Positions 34,696 to 42,992 of a stretch of DNA of 64,000 nucleotides are shown piece by piece (position 1 is the stretch's first letter; every line of letters starts with the position of its first letter). Below the pieces are notes generated by a model. It worked only from the letters and a program-made list of their open reading frames with translations, was not told where the DNA came from and ran no database searches. Origin of the DNA: Bacteroidales bacterium (GTDB taxonomy: Bacteria > Bacteroidota > Bacteroidia > Bacteroidales > UBA932); NCBI GenBank assembly GCA_017442315.1, contig JAFRZX010000004.1, forward strand, positions 41,276 through 105,275. Reading direction: 5' to 3'. The translations under genes were made by a program, and so were the position numbers.

Positions 34696-36714
34696 TTATG
34701 CCCAAGGATTGAGATCCTCGTCTCCCCAGTTTCCACTTTCAACGTCATCATATGATGAAGGATCCTTATACCATACCACAACATGTTCGTCGCACGTAAG
34801 GGCACTGTAGGCCGCGTCCTTGAGTATATAGATGGTTTCCATCTGAGGGTTATTTTCCGCAAAAAGGAATGCCATTGCAGGGTTGTTGCTCAGATCGACA
34901 GACTTCATGTCTGTGTTGCGGCAGTCCAGCTGACGGAGGGATTCGCATGTGTACAGACTCAGATATGCAATAGGGTTATCCTGTACATATAGTTCGCTCA
35001 GGCCGGAACAGCCGCGGACATTGAGTCTTTCTAGATGATTGTTCTGCAGATAAACTACGTTTACAGGCAGACCTGCTATGGATATGTCCGTGAGTTCGTT
35101 GTTGTGGAGGTCGATTTCCTGAAGCTGTGTGTGGGCTGTAAGATCAATGGTGGCGATCTTGTTGTTGTCGGCCCATAAATTGGTCATCTGCAGGTTGCTG
35201 TCGATGTTCAGGACACTGATCTCATTGTAACAGCAGTTGAGGATGATCAGTTTAGGCGAGCCGTTCATATCCAGCGATGTCAGGTTGTTTTCACTTATGT
35301 CAAACTGTTCGAGGCTGCTGCAGTCAGCAAGGCTGATCTGTGAAAGATTGTTTCCGAAGATGGAAGCGGTTACAAGAGCAGAACATCCGGTCAGGTCAAT
35401 TGATGTAAGTCCGTTATTGGCCGCCTCCAATGTTCTTAGCTTTGGATTTTGGGAAAGATCCAGTTCGGTGACGCGGTTGAGGCCCATCTGCAGTTCCTTC
35501 AGATTCGGACATCCTGTCACATCAACAGAGGTAAGATTGTTGAATTTCAACCAGATGCTTTCGAGAGCCGGGTTGTTGCTGAAGTCAATTGAAGTCAAAC
35601 CTGTCGCATGGGCAAGCAGATTCTTCAAGGCAGGACATCCGTTCAGATCGATTGATGATATTTTGGAGTTTGCGATGTCCAGATCGGTAAGAGCCGGATG
35701 CTCGGTCAAGGTAAGGCCTGTAAGTTCAGTTTCCGAACATGCAACCTGCTGCAGTTTGCTGCAGTTGCTCAGGTCTATCGTGCCTGTGAGAGGATTTTTG
35801 CGGATGAGCAGCATCTCCAGGTCAGGGCAGGATGATACATCCAGAGTTTCGAGGCTGTTCCATGTGGCTCTGAGTGTCTTGAGCTTGCTGCAGTCGCTCA
35901 GATCAAGTTCTGTTAGGTTATTGTCTTCAATCTGAATGAATTCCAGAGCAACACAACCGTCCAGATTCAGTTCTTCAAGTGTAAATACGGTTTTGCTGTA
36001 ATCGCTATGGTCGCAATTGTCGTTTGCATACAATGTCTTCAAGGCAGAACATCCGCTCAGATCTGCAGAAGAGTATAGGTTATGGTCTATGCGGCACTCT
36101 TCAAGCTTTTCTAGTCCGGAAAGATCTACATGTCCCTTTATTGTGTTATATGCGCAATTGAGGTATTCCAGTGAAGTCATGTGCTCGATGCCTTGAATTG
36201 AGGTGATGCCAAGGTCATTGCACTCGATGCGGGTGATTGCCGCAGCCTCTTCCTTGGAAATATGACCGTCATAGTCAGTGTCGAAATTTTCAGTAAGATA
36301 TGAGGCGAATGTCTGGTCTTCTATCCTTATATATGGATTGGATGGGTCATTGTATGACGATTGTGTCACTTTTATCTGAACTTCCTGATCTCCGCTGACA
36401 ATCTTGAAGCTGCTGCTGAGGTTTTCTTCCCCATCATAGTCGAATACGTTGACGGATACATGCAGGTTTTCCCCTGCTTCGCCGTATTCCGGGGATACTG
36501 TGAACCATTCGATGCTTTCATCTTCCAGCATTATCATCCAGTTGATGTCGGCAGAGAATCTTACTTGAGCCGATTCTGCGAAACTGCTGAATGCCAGTGT
36601 TGTGCTTTGTCCTTCCGTAAGTCTCAGACCTTTAGGGGGCTCCTGCACCGGATTGTTCTCCTTGCAACTGAAAATGATGAAGGCAAGTAATAGGAATGTT
36701 AATAATTTCTTCAT
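34696..36714 (-). CDS. BACON plus leucine-rich-repeat lipoprotein
   Basis: A 672-residue lipoprotein (C17 in IFSCKEN). Residues 30-122 look like a BACON domain, common in Bacteroidota surface proteins. An EF-hand-like calcium loop follows at 145-156 (DTDYDGHISKEE). From about 165 to 640 there are some 22 leucine-rich repeats of 20-22 residues with the pattern L..LDLS.C..L..L. The sequence ends with an acidic tail. The layout suggests a surface protein for binding host or glycan ligands, similar to internalin-type proteins, but no partner is known. It is first in a four-gene unit with its own promoter. Confidence 0.85.
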   Translation of the reverse strand: MKKLLTFLLLAFIIFSCKENNPVQEPPKGLRLTEGQSTTLAFSSFAESAQVRFSADINWMIMLEDESIEWFTVSPEYGEAGENLHVSVNVFDYDGEENLSSSFKIVSGDQEVQIKVTQSSYNDPSNPYIRIEDQTFASYLTENFDTDYDGHISKEEAAAITRIECNDLGITSIQGIEHMTSLEYLNCAYNTIKGHVDLSGLEKLEECRIDHNLYSSADLSGCSALKTLYANDNCDHSDYSKTVFTLEELNLDGCVALEFIQIEDNNLTELDLSDCSKLKTLRATWNSLETLDVSSCPDLEMLLIRKNPLTGTIDLSNCSKLQQVACSETELTGLTLTEHPALTDLDIANSKISSIDLNGCPALKNLLAHATGLTSIDFSNNPALESIWLKFNNLTSVDVTGCPNLKELQMGLNRVTELDLSQNPKLRTLEAANNGLTSIDLTGCSALVTASIFGNNLSQISLADCSSLEQFDISENNLTSLDMNGSPKLIILNCCYNEISVLNIDSNLQMTNLWADNNKIATIDLTAHTQLQEIDLHNNELTDISIAGLPVNVVYLQNNHLERLNVRGCSGLSELYVQDNPIAYLSLYTCESLRQLDCRNTDMKSVDLSNNPAMAFLFAENNPQMETIYILKDAAYSALTCDEHVVVWYKDPSSYDDVESGNWGDEDLNPWA

Positions 36715-36745
36715 AATTATTTTGTTAAAGTTTGTTTTGTTATTG

Positions 36746-36775
36746 CAAATATGTGTGTTTTTTTTAGAAAATCAA
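36746..36775 (-). promoter_or_regulatory. Promoter of the leucine-rich-repeat lipoprotein operon
   Basis: Minus strand: TTG (36775-36773), 19 bp, then CATATTTG (36753-36746), one mismatch from TAnnTTTG. It gives a leader of about 30 bases to the ATG at 36714. Confidence 0.6.
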
Positions 36776-36785
36776 GTTTTTGTAG

Positions 36786-36793
36786 TAATTTTG
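36786..36793 (+). promoter_or_regulatory. Possible -7 element of the metal locus
   Basis: TAATTTTG matches TAnnTTTG and ends nine bases before the ATG at 36803. No TTG sits at the right distance upstream. If used, transcription would begin almost at the start codon. Confidence 0.45.
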
Positions 36794-36802
36794 TAGGTTG
36801 TT

Positions 36803-37273
36803 ATGGGACAGATTTTACATAAGTTTCTTTCTCTGTGTATGGCTTTATGGTACCTTGCATGTATTGTAGGGTTTGACTTGCATGTATGCAGTTCTACGGG
36901 AGAAAACTATGTGGCAACTTTTGTTAATGGCATCACATGTACTGATATACATCCGGATGATATGACACAGCATCATACCTGTTGTTCCGGTTGCTGCGGA
37001 TGTGTTCATGATCATGAGATGAATCACCATAATTCTGATTCCTTTACCAGGAAGCCTTGTTGTACAGATGATTATCAGTCACTTTTACTGACTGGGACAG
37101 ATACCGGTCAAAGACATCAGCATAAGTATCTGTATTGTGCCTTCGGACTTCTGCCGAGGATTTCCCAGGTCTTCCGATCTATAGAAATGTCATGCAGGCC
37201 ATGTGTGAATGTTTCCGATTTTTCACCGTCGTGTCCTGATGTCCAATCTTTGTTTTCTGTCTGGAGAATCTGA
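36803..37273 (+). CDS. Cys/His-rich secreted protein (HYC_CC_PP-like)
   Basis: A 156-residue protein with an N-terminal hydrophobic stretch (residues 5-24) that looks like a signal peptide. The rest is rich in cysteine and histidine: HVCSSTG, HHTCCSGCCGCVHDHEMNHH and RKPCC. I think it belongs to the small Bacteroidota family called HYC_CC_PP, seen next to heavy-metal receptors, but this is recalled rather than searched. The thiols and histidines fit binding of copper or another soft metal. An alternative start is the ATG at 36839. It precedes a TonB-dependent receptor and an HMA protein, making a likely metal operon. Confidence 0.65.
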   Translation: MGQILHKFLSLCMALWYLACIVGFDLHVCSSTGENYVATFVNGITCTDIHPDDMTQHHTCCSGCCGCVHDHEMNHHNSDSFTRKPCCTDDYQSLLLTGTDTGQRHQHKYLYCAFGLLPRISQVFRSIEMSCRPCVNVSDFSPSCPDVQSLFSVWRI

Positions 37274-37347
37274 CAGGTAGGCAGACTACCGATCAGACTA
37301 TTTGGGCTATGCCCGGACTAAATTTCCTTATACAGACAGCAATAAGA

Positions 37348-39507
37348 ATGAAAAGACATATAATATCAATTGCAGCACTGTTTGCTGCCATATCCGCTTT
37401 CTCACAGGTGTATGATGAGAAAGGAAATTTTGTAGACACGACAGCCATTTATGGAGAACGTACCGACAGTCTTGATGCGGCTGTTTTTGTGTCCAGACAA
37501 TCAGGCAACTATCTTTCAAAGGTAAAGGAGATACGCACTGAAGTCATTTCTGCTGCCGGCCTTTGCAAGATGGCATGCTGTAATCTTGCTGAAAGCTTTG
37601 AAAATTCGGCAAGTGTCACAGTTGGATTTTCCGATGCTGTGACAGGGGCCCGTCAGATCCGTCTGCTAGGCCTGTCAGGAGTATATACGCAGATGCTGGA
37701 TGAGACCCGTCCTGTCATGCGTGGTCTTTCGGCACCTTTCGGTCTTTCGTATGTTCCCGGCCAGTGGCTTGAAAGCATCCAGATAGCCAAGGGGTCTTCT
37801 TCTGTCATCAATGGTGTCGAATGCATGACCGGCCAGATCAATATGGAACATCGTAAGCCGACAGATGAAAAACCACTGTTTATAAATGGAGCTGTCATGA
37901 GTGATACGAAGATGGATCTGAATGTCGCTTCATCATTGCAGATGGGATATAAATGGAGTACAGTGATTCTTGCTCATGTTTCAGGAAACCTGATGTCTCA
38001 TGATATGAATGGAGACGGTTTTATGGATGAGCCGGAAATGTTGCAGTTCAATCTTTCCAACAGGTGGCTTTATCAGGCGGATAACGGTGTGCAGGTCCGT
38101 TTCGGTGTACGTGCCCTGCAGGACAGCCGTCTTGGTGGCCAGATGCTCCAGGATGCCTCAGGCAGCAAGGTTCTTTATGATAAGGACAGGTATTCTGTTG
38201 TCAGAGAAAATGCCTCTGATGTTGATCCCTGGGGATCAGATATATTCAACCGTTCCATCAATGCCTATCTTAAGGTAGGGGTTCCGCTGAATGAGGACAA
38301 TTCTCAGAATATAGCTCTTATTGCGGATTACAGCTATCAGGATATGGATTCTTACTTCGGTTCTACTGAATATCTGGCAGGCCAGCATTCAGCATATGCC
38401 AACCTTCTCTATCAGAACGTCATCAGCGATTCCCATAGATTTACAATAGGTCTGAACGGAACATTTGACCGTTATGACGAGGACTTCTCCAGACTGCTTT
38501 GGATTGGAATGCCTTCGGAGGTGTCGCATAAGGGCGTTACGGATCTTGCCAATGCCGGTGTGTTCGGAGAGTATACCTTCCATGCGGGAGAGACATTTTC
38601 GGCAATAGCAGGCCTGAGGGGAGACTGGTTCTATGGTCATGGATTCAAGGTCTCTCCACGTGTTACTCTTAAGTACATGCCTATTGATGAAATTGTCATA
38701 AGAGCTAACGGAGGACGGGGACTCAGATATTCCACACCTCTTGTAGATAATATAGGAGTATTTTCGACGGGCAAGAAATTCGTAGGCTCATATAATGAAC
38801 ATATACTCGAAGATGCCTGGACATTCGGAGGAAACATCACCTGCTATATGCCTTTCGGAGCATCATCAAACACATATCTGAGTTTTGATTACTTCAGGAC
38901 CCAGTTTGGCAGTCAGATGGTGGTGGATTATGAGTTCGGACACAATGAGATTCATTTCTACCCTCTTGCAGGAAAGCGTTCTTATACAGATAATTATCAG
39001 CTCGATTTCTCAGTTGACCCTGTGGAGCGTTTCAATATTACCGCTACATTCCGATATACGGATGCAAGGATTGAACTTCATGGAAAAGGCTTGGTGGAAA
39101 AGCCTATGACGAGCCGTTTCAAAGGTGTGCTCAATCTTCAGTATGCGACAAATCTGAATAAGTGGATATTTGATTTCACTGCCTCTGTCAATGGTTCCTG
39201 CCGTGTCTATGATTTCATGAAGGACCTTAAGGACCAGGACGGGAACCTCCTTTACAAGAACGGCAGGACTCCTGTCTATCCTCTTCTATATGCTCAGGTT
39301 ACACGAAGGTTCAAGGGATGGGATGTGTATGTTGGTGCTGAAAACCTTACCAACTTCACTCAGAAGAATGTGATTCTTGGAACGAAGGATGCGGGAGGAC
39401 TTGTGAATCCTCGTGTATCTTCATTTGATGCAAGCTGCATCTGGGGACCTCTTATGGGCATAAAGGCACATGTGGGTTTCAGATTCACTCTTTGGAAAAA
39501 AGCCTGA
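37348..39507 (+). CDS. TonB-dependent receptor of a metal locus
   Basis: An outer-membrane receptor of 719 residues from the ATG at 37348, chosen because the signal peptide ending SAFSQ starts there; the frame begins at 37309. The plug domain shows LCKMACCNLAESFENSASVTVGFSD and GARQIRLLGLSG, with three cysteines close together, and then the barrel to the C-terminal KKA. The cysteines in the plug are typical of receptors next to HMA-domain proteins in Bacteroidota. Gene order (Cys/His-rich protein, receptor, HMA protein) suggests metal import or sensing, perhaps copper. No SusD partner is present. Confidence 0.85.
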   Translation: MKRHIISIAALFAAISAFSQVYDEKGNFVDTTAIYGERTDSLDAAVFVSRQSGNYLSKVKEIRTEVISAAGLCKMACCNLAESFENSASVTVGFSDAVTGARQIRLLGLSGVYTQMLDETRPVMRGLSAPFGLSYVPGQWLESIQIAKGSSSVINGVECMTGQINMEHRKPTDEKPLFINGAVMSDTKMDLNVASSLQMGYKWSTVILAHVSGNLMSHDMNGDGFMDEPEMLQFNLSNRWLYQADNGVQVRFGVRALQDSRLGGQMLQDASGSKVLYDKDRYSVVRENASDVDPWGSDIFNRSINAYLKVGVPLNEDNSQNIALIADYSYQDMDSYFGSTEYLAGQHSAYANLLYQNVISDSHRFTIGLNGTFDRYDEDFSRLLWIGMPSEVSHKGVTDLANAGVFGEYTFHAGETFSAIAGLRGDWFYGHGFKVSPRVTLKYMPIDEIVIRANGGRGLRYSTPLVDNIGVFSTGKKFVGSYNEHILEDAWTFGGNITCYMPFGASSNTYLSFDYFRTQFGSQMVVDYEFGHNEIHFYPLAGKRSYTDNYQLDFSVDPVERFNITATFRYTDARIELHGKGLVEKPMTSRFKGVLNLQYATNLNKWIFDFTASVNGSCRVYDFMKDLKDQDGNLLYKNGRTPVYPLLYAQVTRRFKGWDVYVGAENLTNFTQKNVILGTKDAGGLVNPRVSSFDASCIWGPLMGIKAHVGFRFTLWKKA

Positions 39508-39554
39508 GATCTTTATGATTCATGCTGATGAAAAATTCAAACAGATTCTAATAT

Positions 39555-39920
39555 ATGAAAAAGATTTTTACAATTGTTTTTGCGGCTGTTCTGACTCTTT
39601 GTATGTCTGATGAGATTGCTGCATCTTCTGCGGATGTGATGGAATCCGTTGTCGACAGGAAGCCGGCAAAGGTCAAGGGAGAAATAAAGGAGGTGACCTT
39701 CCATGTCCATCTTCATTGCAATAACTGTGTGAACAAGGTCAGGGAGAACATCTCGTTTGAGAGGGGAGTAAAAGATCTTCATGTGTGTCTGGAAGACCAG
39801 GTCGTGTCAATAAAGTATGACGCGTCCAAGACTTCGGAAGATACACTGAAGCAAGCAATAGAGAAACTTGGGTACAAAGTGGATGGCAAGGCCGTGAACG
39901 GTCATGTGCACACTCACTGA
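39555..39920 (+). CDS. Exported HMA-domain metal-binding protein
   Basis: A 121-residue protein with a signal peptide (about 1-24) and one heavy-metal-associated domain (45-115) with the CxxC site HCNNCVNK (C55, C58), and a histidine tail (VHTH). Such domains bind Cu(I) or similar ions and hand them to partners. Because it is exported, it likely serves the periplasmic side, receiving metal from the upstream TonB-dependent receptor. It starts 47 bp after that gene and overlaps the permease gene tail-to-tail by 7 bp. Confidence 0.85.
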   Translation: MKKIFTIVFAAVLTLCMSDEIAASSADVMESVVDRKPAKVKGEIKEVTFHVHLHCNNCVNKVRENISFERGVKDLHVCLEDQVVSIKYDASKTSEDTLKQAIEKLGYKVDGKAVNGHVHTH

Positions 39921-41140
39921 TGTGTCCTGCTCTTCCTACCATATGTTGCGGCAGGAAGCAGTGCTATGATATAACCGGTCAGAGCCACTCCTGCTGCTGT
40001 CATGATAATGTCGGATAAGGATAGAATTACCGGATATGCCTGGACAGTAAAATGTCCGGGCATCTTTATGAATCCGAAGTGCTGCTGAAGGAGGGCGAAG
40101 ACAATGCCGGCAACCAGACCGGCAGCAAGGCCTGAAAGAGAGGTGAACCATCCTTCGAGTATGAAGATCCATCTTATAAGACTGTCTTGTGCACCGAGGC
40201 AGCTGAGTGTCCTGATGTCATCCTGCTTTTCTATCATCAGCATTGACAGACTGCCGAAAATGTTGAATGCAATGATGATTATGACGAATATAAGTATCAT
40301 GTATATGGCAGCCTTTTCATACTTCATCATCTTGTAGAGTGACTCGTTCTGCTGGAATCGGTCAAGAACCTTGAAATCCTCACCGAGTCTTGAGGATATT
40401 TCCTTTTGCAGACGCTCAAGCTCACTGTGAGGTGTGTCTTCGACGAGCCTGATTTCAACAGCCGATACTTCCTGCTCATATTCCAGCAGTTCTCTCATCT
40501 TTTCTATAGGAAGTATGATCAGCTCGCTGTCTATGTCGCTGTTGATTGCGAAAGTGCATGAAGGCCAGACTTTTATACTTTCTATTGAGGAAGCCGGGTT
40601 GGACAAGGATATCCTTCTTGTGCGTGAAGGAAAATAGATTTCTACCGGAGACAAGAACCGTGGATTTATCCCCATTTCATATGCAAGTCCGGCTCCTACG
40701 GCAGTCAGAGGCACATCTCCTCTATGGAGAAAGAATTCTCCATTTGTGATGTGGTCTCTTAGAGGAGATTCATCTTCATAGATCCAGTCTACTCCTTTAG
40801 CATTGGCTATTCCCTGCTTTCCTTCATAACTGATGAATACATTCTCTTGAAGCACGCAGCTCATGTTCTTGACAGATGTCTGGTCATATATCCAGTCGTA
40901 GGCTTCTCCTTCCGGGATGAAGACCTTGCCGGTTGCCGGTTTTATCATCAGATCGGGTTCGACATTGCTCATCATGGATCTGATGAGAGAGTCGAACCCG
41001 TTATATACAGACAATATTATAATGAGGGCAGCAGTGCCGATGGCCATGCCTATGGCACTTATCGCTGAAATTATGTTTATCACGTTATGTGACTTTCTGG
41101 CGATAAGATACCTGCCGGCTATGAATGGTGCAAGTTTCAT
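39914..41140 (-). CDS. LolC/LolE-type ABC permease (FtsX family)
   Basis: A 408-residue inner-membrane protein from the ATG at 41140 (MKLAPFIAGRYL); the frame is open to 41170 but the added residues carry no family pattern. It has a first helix after the RYLIARKSHNVINIISAIS segment, a large periplasmic domain (about 45-265) and three helices in the FtsX region at the C-terminus, the usual layout of lipoprotein-releasing permeases. The ATPase partner is not in the window. In the many-lipoprotein setting a Lol role is likely, but other FtsX-type substrates are possible. Follows rbfA by 54 bp. Confidence 0.85.
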   Translation of the reverse strand: MKLAPFIAGRYLIARKSHNVINIISAISAIGMAIGTAALIIILSVYNGFDSLIRSMMSNVEPDLMIKPATGKVFIPEGEAYDWIYDQTSVKNMSCVLQENVFISYEGKQGIANAKGVDWIYEDESPLRDHITNGEFFLHRGDVPLTAVGAGLAYEMGINPRFLSPVEIYFPSRTRRISLSNPASSIESIKVWPSCTFAINSDIDSELIILPIEKMRELLEYEQEVSAVEIRLVEDTPHSELERLQKEISSRLGEDFKVLDRFQQNESLYKMMKYEKAAIYMILIFVIIIIAFNIFGSLSMLMIEKQDDIRTLSCLGAQDSLIRWIFILEGWFTSLSGLAAGLVAGIVFALLQQHFGFIKMPGHFTVQAYPVILSLSDIIMTAAGVALTGYIIALLPAATYGRKSRTHQ

Positions 41141-41194
41141 ATGATTCCAGTCGCGCATCTGCAGATGCACATCTCAAAATTACTGGACAGCTTC

Positions 41195-41545
41195 TTATTT
41201 CTTTAGTAATTCTTCGATATGTTCTACATAATCGAGGGAACTGTCCAGATAGAATACAAGCTCCGGAACAATTCGCAGCTGCTTGCCTACTTTTCCGCCC
41301 AACTCTCCACGAAGTGACCTTGTGTTCTCCTGAAGAGCTTCCATAACCGCATCGGCTTTGCCTGAAGGAAACACGCTCACATAGACCTTGGCTACAGACA
41401 GGTCAGGGCTGATCTTCACACCGCTGACTGATACAAGCGCACCACCGAAAGCTGCCATTCCCTTGCTGCGGATGATTTCAGCCATCTCTTTCTGTATCTC
41501 CTTTGCAACCTTCAGCTGTCTTGTGCTCTCAATATTCTTTTCCAT
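41195..41545 (-). CDS. rbfA: 30S ribosome-binding factor A
   Basis: Assists late 30S maturation and 16S rRNA 5'-end processing. The 116-residue protein matches in length and has the family stretches VAKEIQKEMAEIIR, VSVSGVKISPDLSVAKVYVSVFP, and LRIVPELVFYLDSSLDYVEHIEELL at the C-terminus. It lies between tyrS (6 bp away) and the permease gene, on one transcript. Confidence 0.94.
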   Translation of the reverse strand: MEKNIESTRQLKVAKEIQKEMAEIIRSKGMAAFGGALVSVSGVKISPDLSVAKVYVSVFPSGKADAVMEALQENTRSLRGELGGKVGKQLRIVPELVFYLDSSLDYVEHIEELLKK

Positions 41546-41551
41546 AGCGTT

Positions 41552-42844
41552 TTATTTGCAGATTTTGATGATGAAGTAGTTCTTCTTGCCTTTCTGTGCC
41601 AGGATGTATTTGCCGTTGATGAATGACTCTTCTCCGATCTGGGCATTGATGTCTGCAACTTTCTCCTTGTCGATGCTTACGCCGTTTGCCTGGATCATCT
41701 TGCGGCACTCTCCCTTTGAAGGGAATATCTGTGTCTCGCCGGCAAGAAGGTCGATGATGCCGAGAGGGAACTTCTCTGCAGGAACCTCGAATGTAGGCAC
41801 ACCGTCGAACACTGCCAGGAACGTCTTCTCGTCAAGGCTTTTGAGAGCTTCCTTTGTCGCGTTTCCGAACAGCATCTGTGAAGCGGCTACCGCGTTCTCA
41901 TATTCGGTTGCACCATGTACCATTGTAGTGACTTCCTTTGCAAGGAGCTTCTGGAGTTCCCGGCGCTCCGGAGCCTCTGCGTGCTGTGCGATTGCGGCAT
42001 CGATCTCTTCCTTGCTGAGCATAGTGAAGATCTTGATGTACTTCTCTGCGTCAGAGTCAGATACATTGAGCCAGAACTGATAGAACTGGTATGGAGATGT
42101 GCGCTCAGGATCGAGCCAGATGTTGCCCTTTTCTGTCTTTCCGAACTTTCCTCCGTCAGCTTTTGTAATGAGAGGGCAGGTAAGTGCGAATGCCTCCTTG
42201 CCGAGAATGCGGCGGATCAGCTCCGAACCTGTTGTGATGTTGCCCCACTGGTCTGCGCCACCCATCTGAAGGGTACATCCCTTGTGCTCGTATAGATAAA
42301 GGAAGTCGTATCCCTGGAGAAGCTGGTATGTGAACTCTGTGAATGACATTCCGTCACGAGCCTCGCCAGAGAGTCTCTTCTTCACTGAATCCTTAGCCAT
42401 CATGTAGTTCACAGTAATGTGCTTTCCGATATCACGGGTGAAGTCGAGGAATGAGAAATTCTTCATCCAGTCATAATTGTTCACGAGTTCCGCCTTATTG
42501 TCCAGATCGGATTCAAAATCCAGAAACCTGGATAGCTGAGCTTTGATGCAGGCTACATTATGGTTGAGGGTTTCCTCGTCAAGGAGATTGCGCTCCTGCG
42601 ATTTCATGGAAGGGTCTCCTATCATTCCCGTTGCTCCTCCAACAAGGGCTATCGGCTTATGACCGCAGTTCTGGAAATGCTTCAGTATCATGATGCTTAC
42701 CATGTGTCCGATATGGAGTGAATCAGCTGTAGGGTCGATTCCTACATATGCCGCAGTCGAACCCTCCATTAGCTTTTCCTCTGTACCTGGCATGATGTCC
42801 TGAATCATGCCTCTCCACCTGAGTTCCTCTACAAAATTCTTCAT
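41552..42844 (-). CDS. tyrS: Tyrosyl-tRNA synthetase
   Basis: Charges tRNA-Tyr. The ATG at 42844 ([16 protein letters not shown]) is chosen; the frame runs further upstream over the promoter. The 430 residues have the HIGH motif in DSLHIGHM, the binding stretch [23 protein letters not shown] as the KMSKS equivalent, and an S4 RNA-binding domain at the C-terminus ([19 protein letters not shown]). First gene of tyrS-rbfA-permease. Confidence 0.97.
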   Translation of the reverse strand: MKNFVEELRWRGMIQDIMPGTEEKLMEGSTAAYVGIDPTADSLHIGHMVSIMILKHFQNCGHKPIALVGGATGMIGDPSMKSQERNLLDEETLNHNVACIKAQLSRFLDFESDLDNKAELVNNYDWMKNFSFLDFTRDIGKHITVNYMMAKDSVKKRLSGEARDGMSFTEFTYQLLQGYDFLYLYEHKGCTLQMGGADQWGNITTGSELIRRILGKEAFALTCPLITKADGGKFGKTEKGNIWLDPERTSPYQFYQFWLNVSDSDAEKYIKIFTMLSKEEIDAAIAQHAEAPERRELQKLLAKEVTTMVHGATEYENAVAASQMLFGNATKEALKSLDEKTFLAVFDGVPTFEVPAEKFPLGIIDLLAGETQIFPSKGECRKMIQANGVSIDKEKVADINAQIGEESFINGKYILAQKGKKNYFIIKICK

Positions 42845-42878
42845 ATTGTTCTTATTCTTTAGTCTTTTTTGCAACCAA

Positions 42879-42909
42879 CAAAGATAAATAAAATTTCCGC
42901 ACTCGCCAA
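42879..42909 (-). promoter_or_regulatory. Promoter of tyrS-rbfA-permease
   Basis: Minus strand: TTG (42909-42907), 20 bp, then TATCTTTG (42886-42879). Both match the consensus. Leader about 30 bases. Confidence 0.75.
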
Positions 42910-42951
42910 ACTGCAATGCATGCCGGGTTGCCGGAATTCACTCAGATGTCC

Positions 42952-42981
42952 TTGCAGGTAATCAAAAAAAGCCTACATTTG
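42952..42981 (+). promoter_or_regulatory. Promoter of the TonB-dependent receptor, abutting the start codon
   Basis: TTG (42952-42954), 19 bp spacer, TACATTTG (42974-42981): an exact match. It ends only two bases before ATG 42984 and eleven before ATG 42993, implying an mRNA with almost no leader. Confidence 0.75.
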
Positions 42982-42992
42982 CCATGTTTATG

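Noticed and set aside
35237-35935. 232-residue open frame opposite the leucine-rich repeat gene
   Set aside because: Periodic reading of the repeats on the wrong strand, with no start signal or neighbour support.
34750-36240. Regular repeats of about 63 bp suggesting a CRISPR-like array
   Set aside because: The period is 21 codons of leucine-rich repeats; units are diverged and there are no constant repeats with unique spacers.
37309-37347. Earlier ATG of the metal-locus TonB receptor
   Set aside because: It adds 13 residues before a complete signal peptide; the ATG at 37348 fits better.
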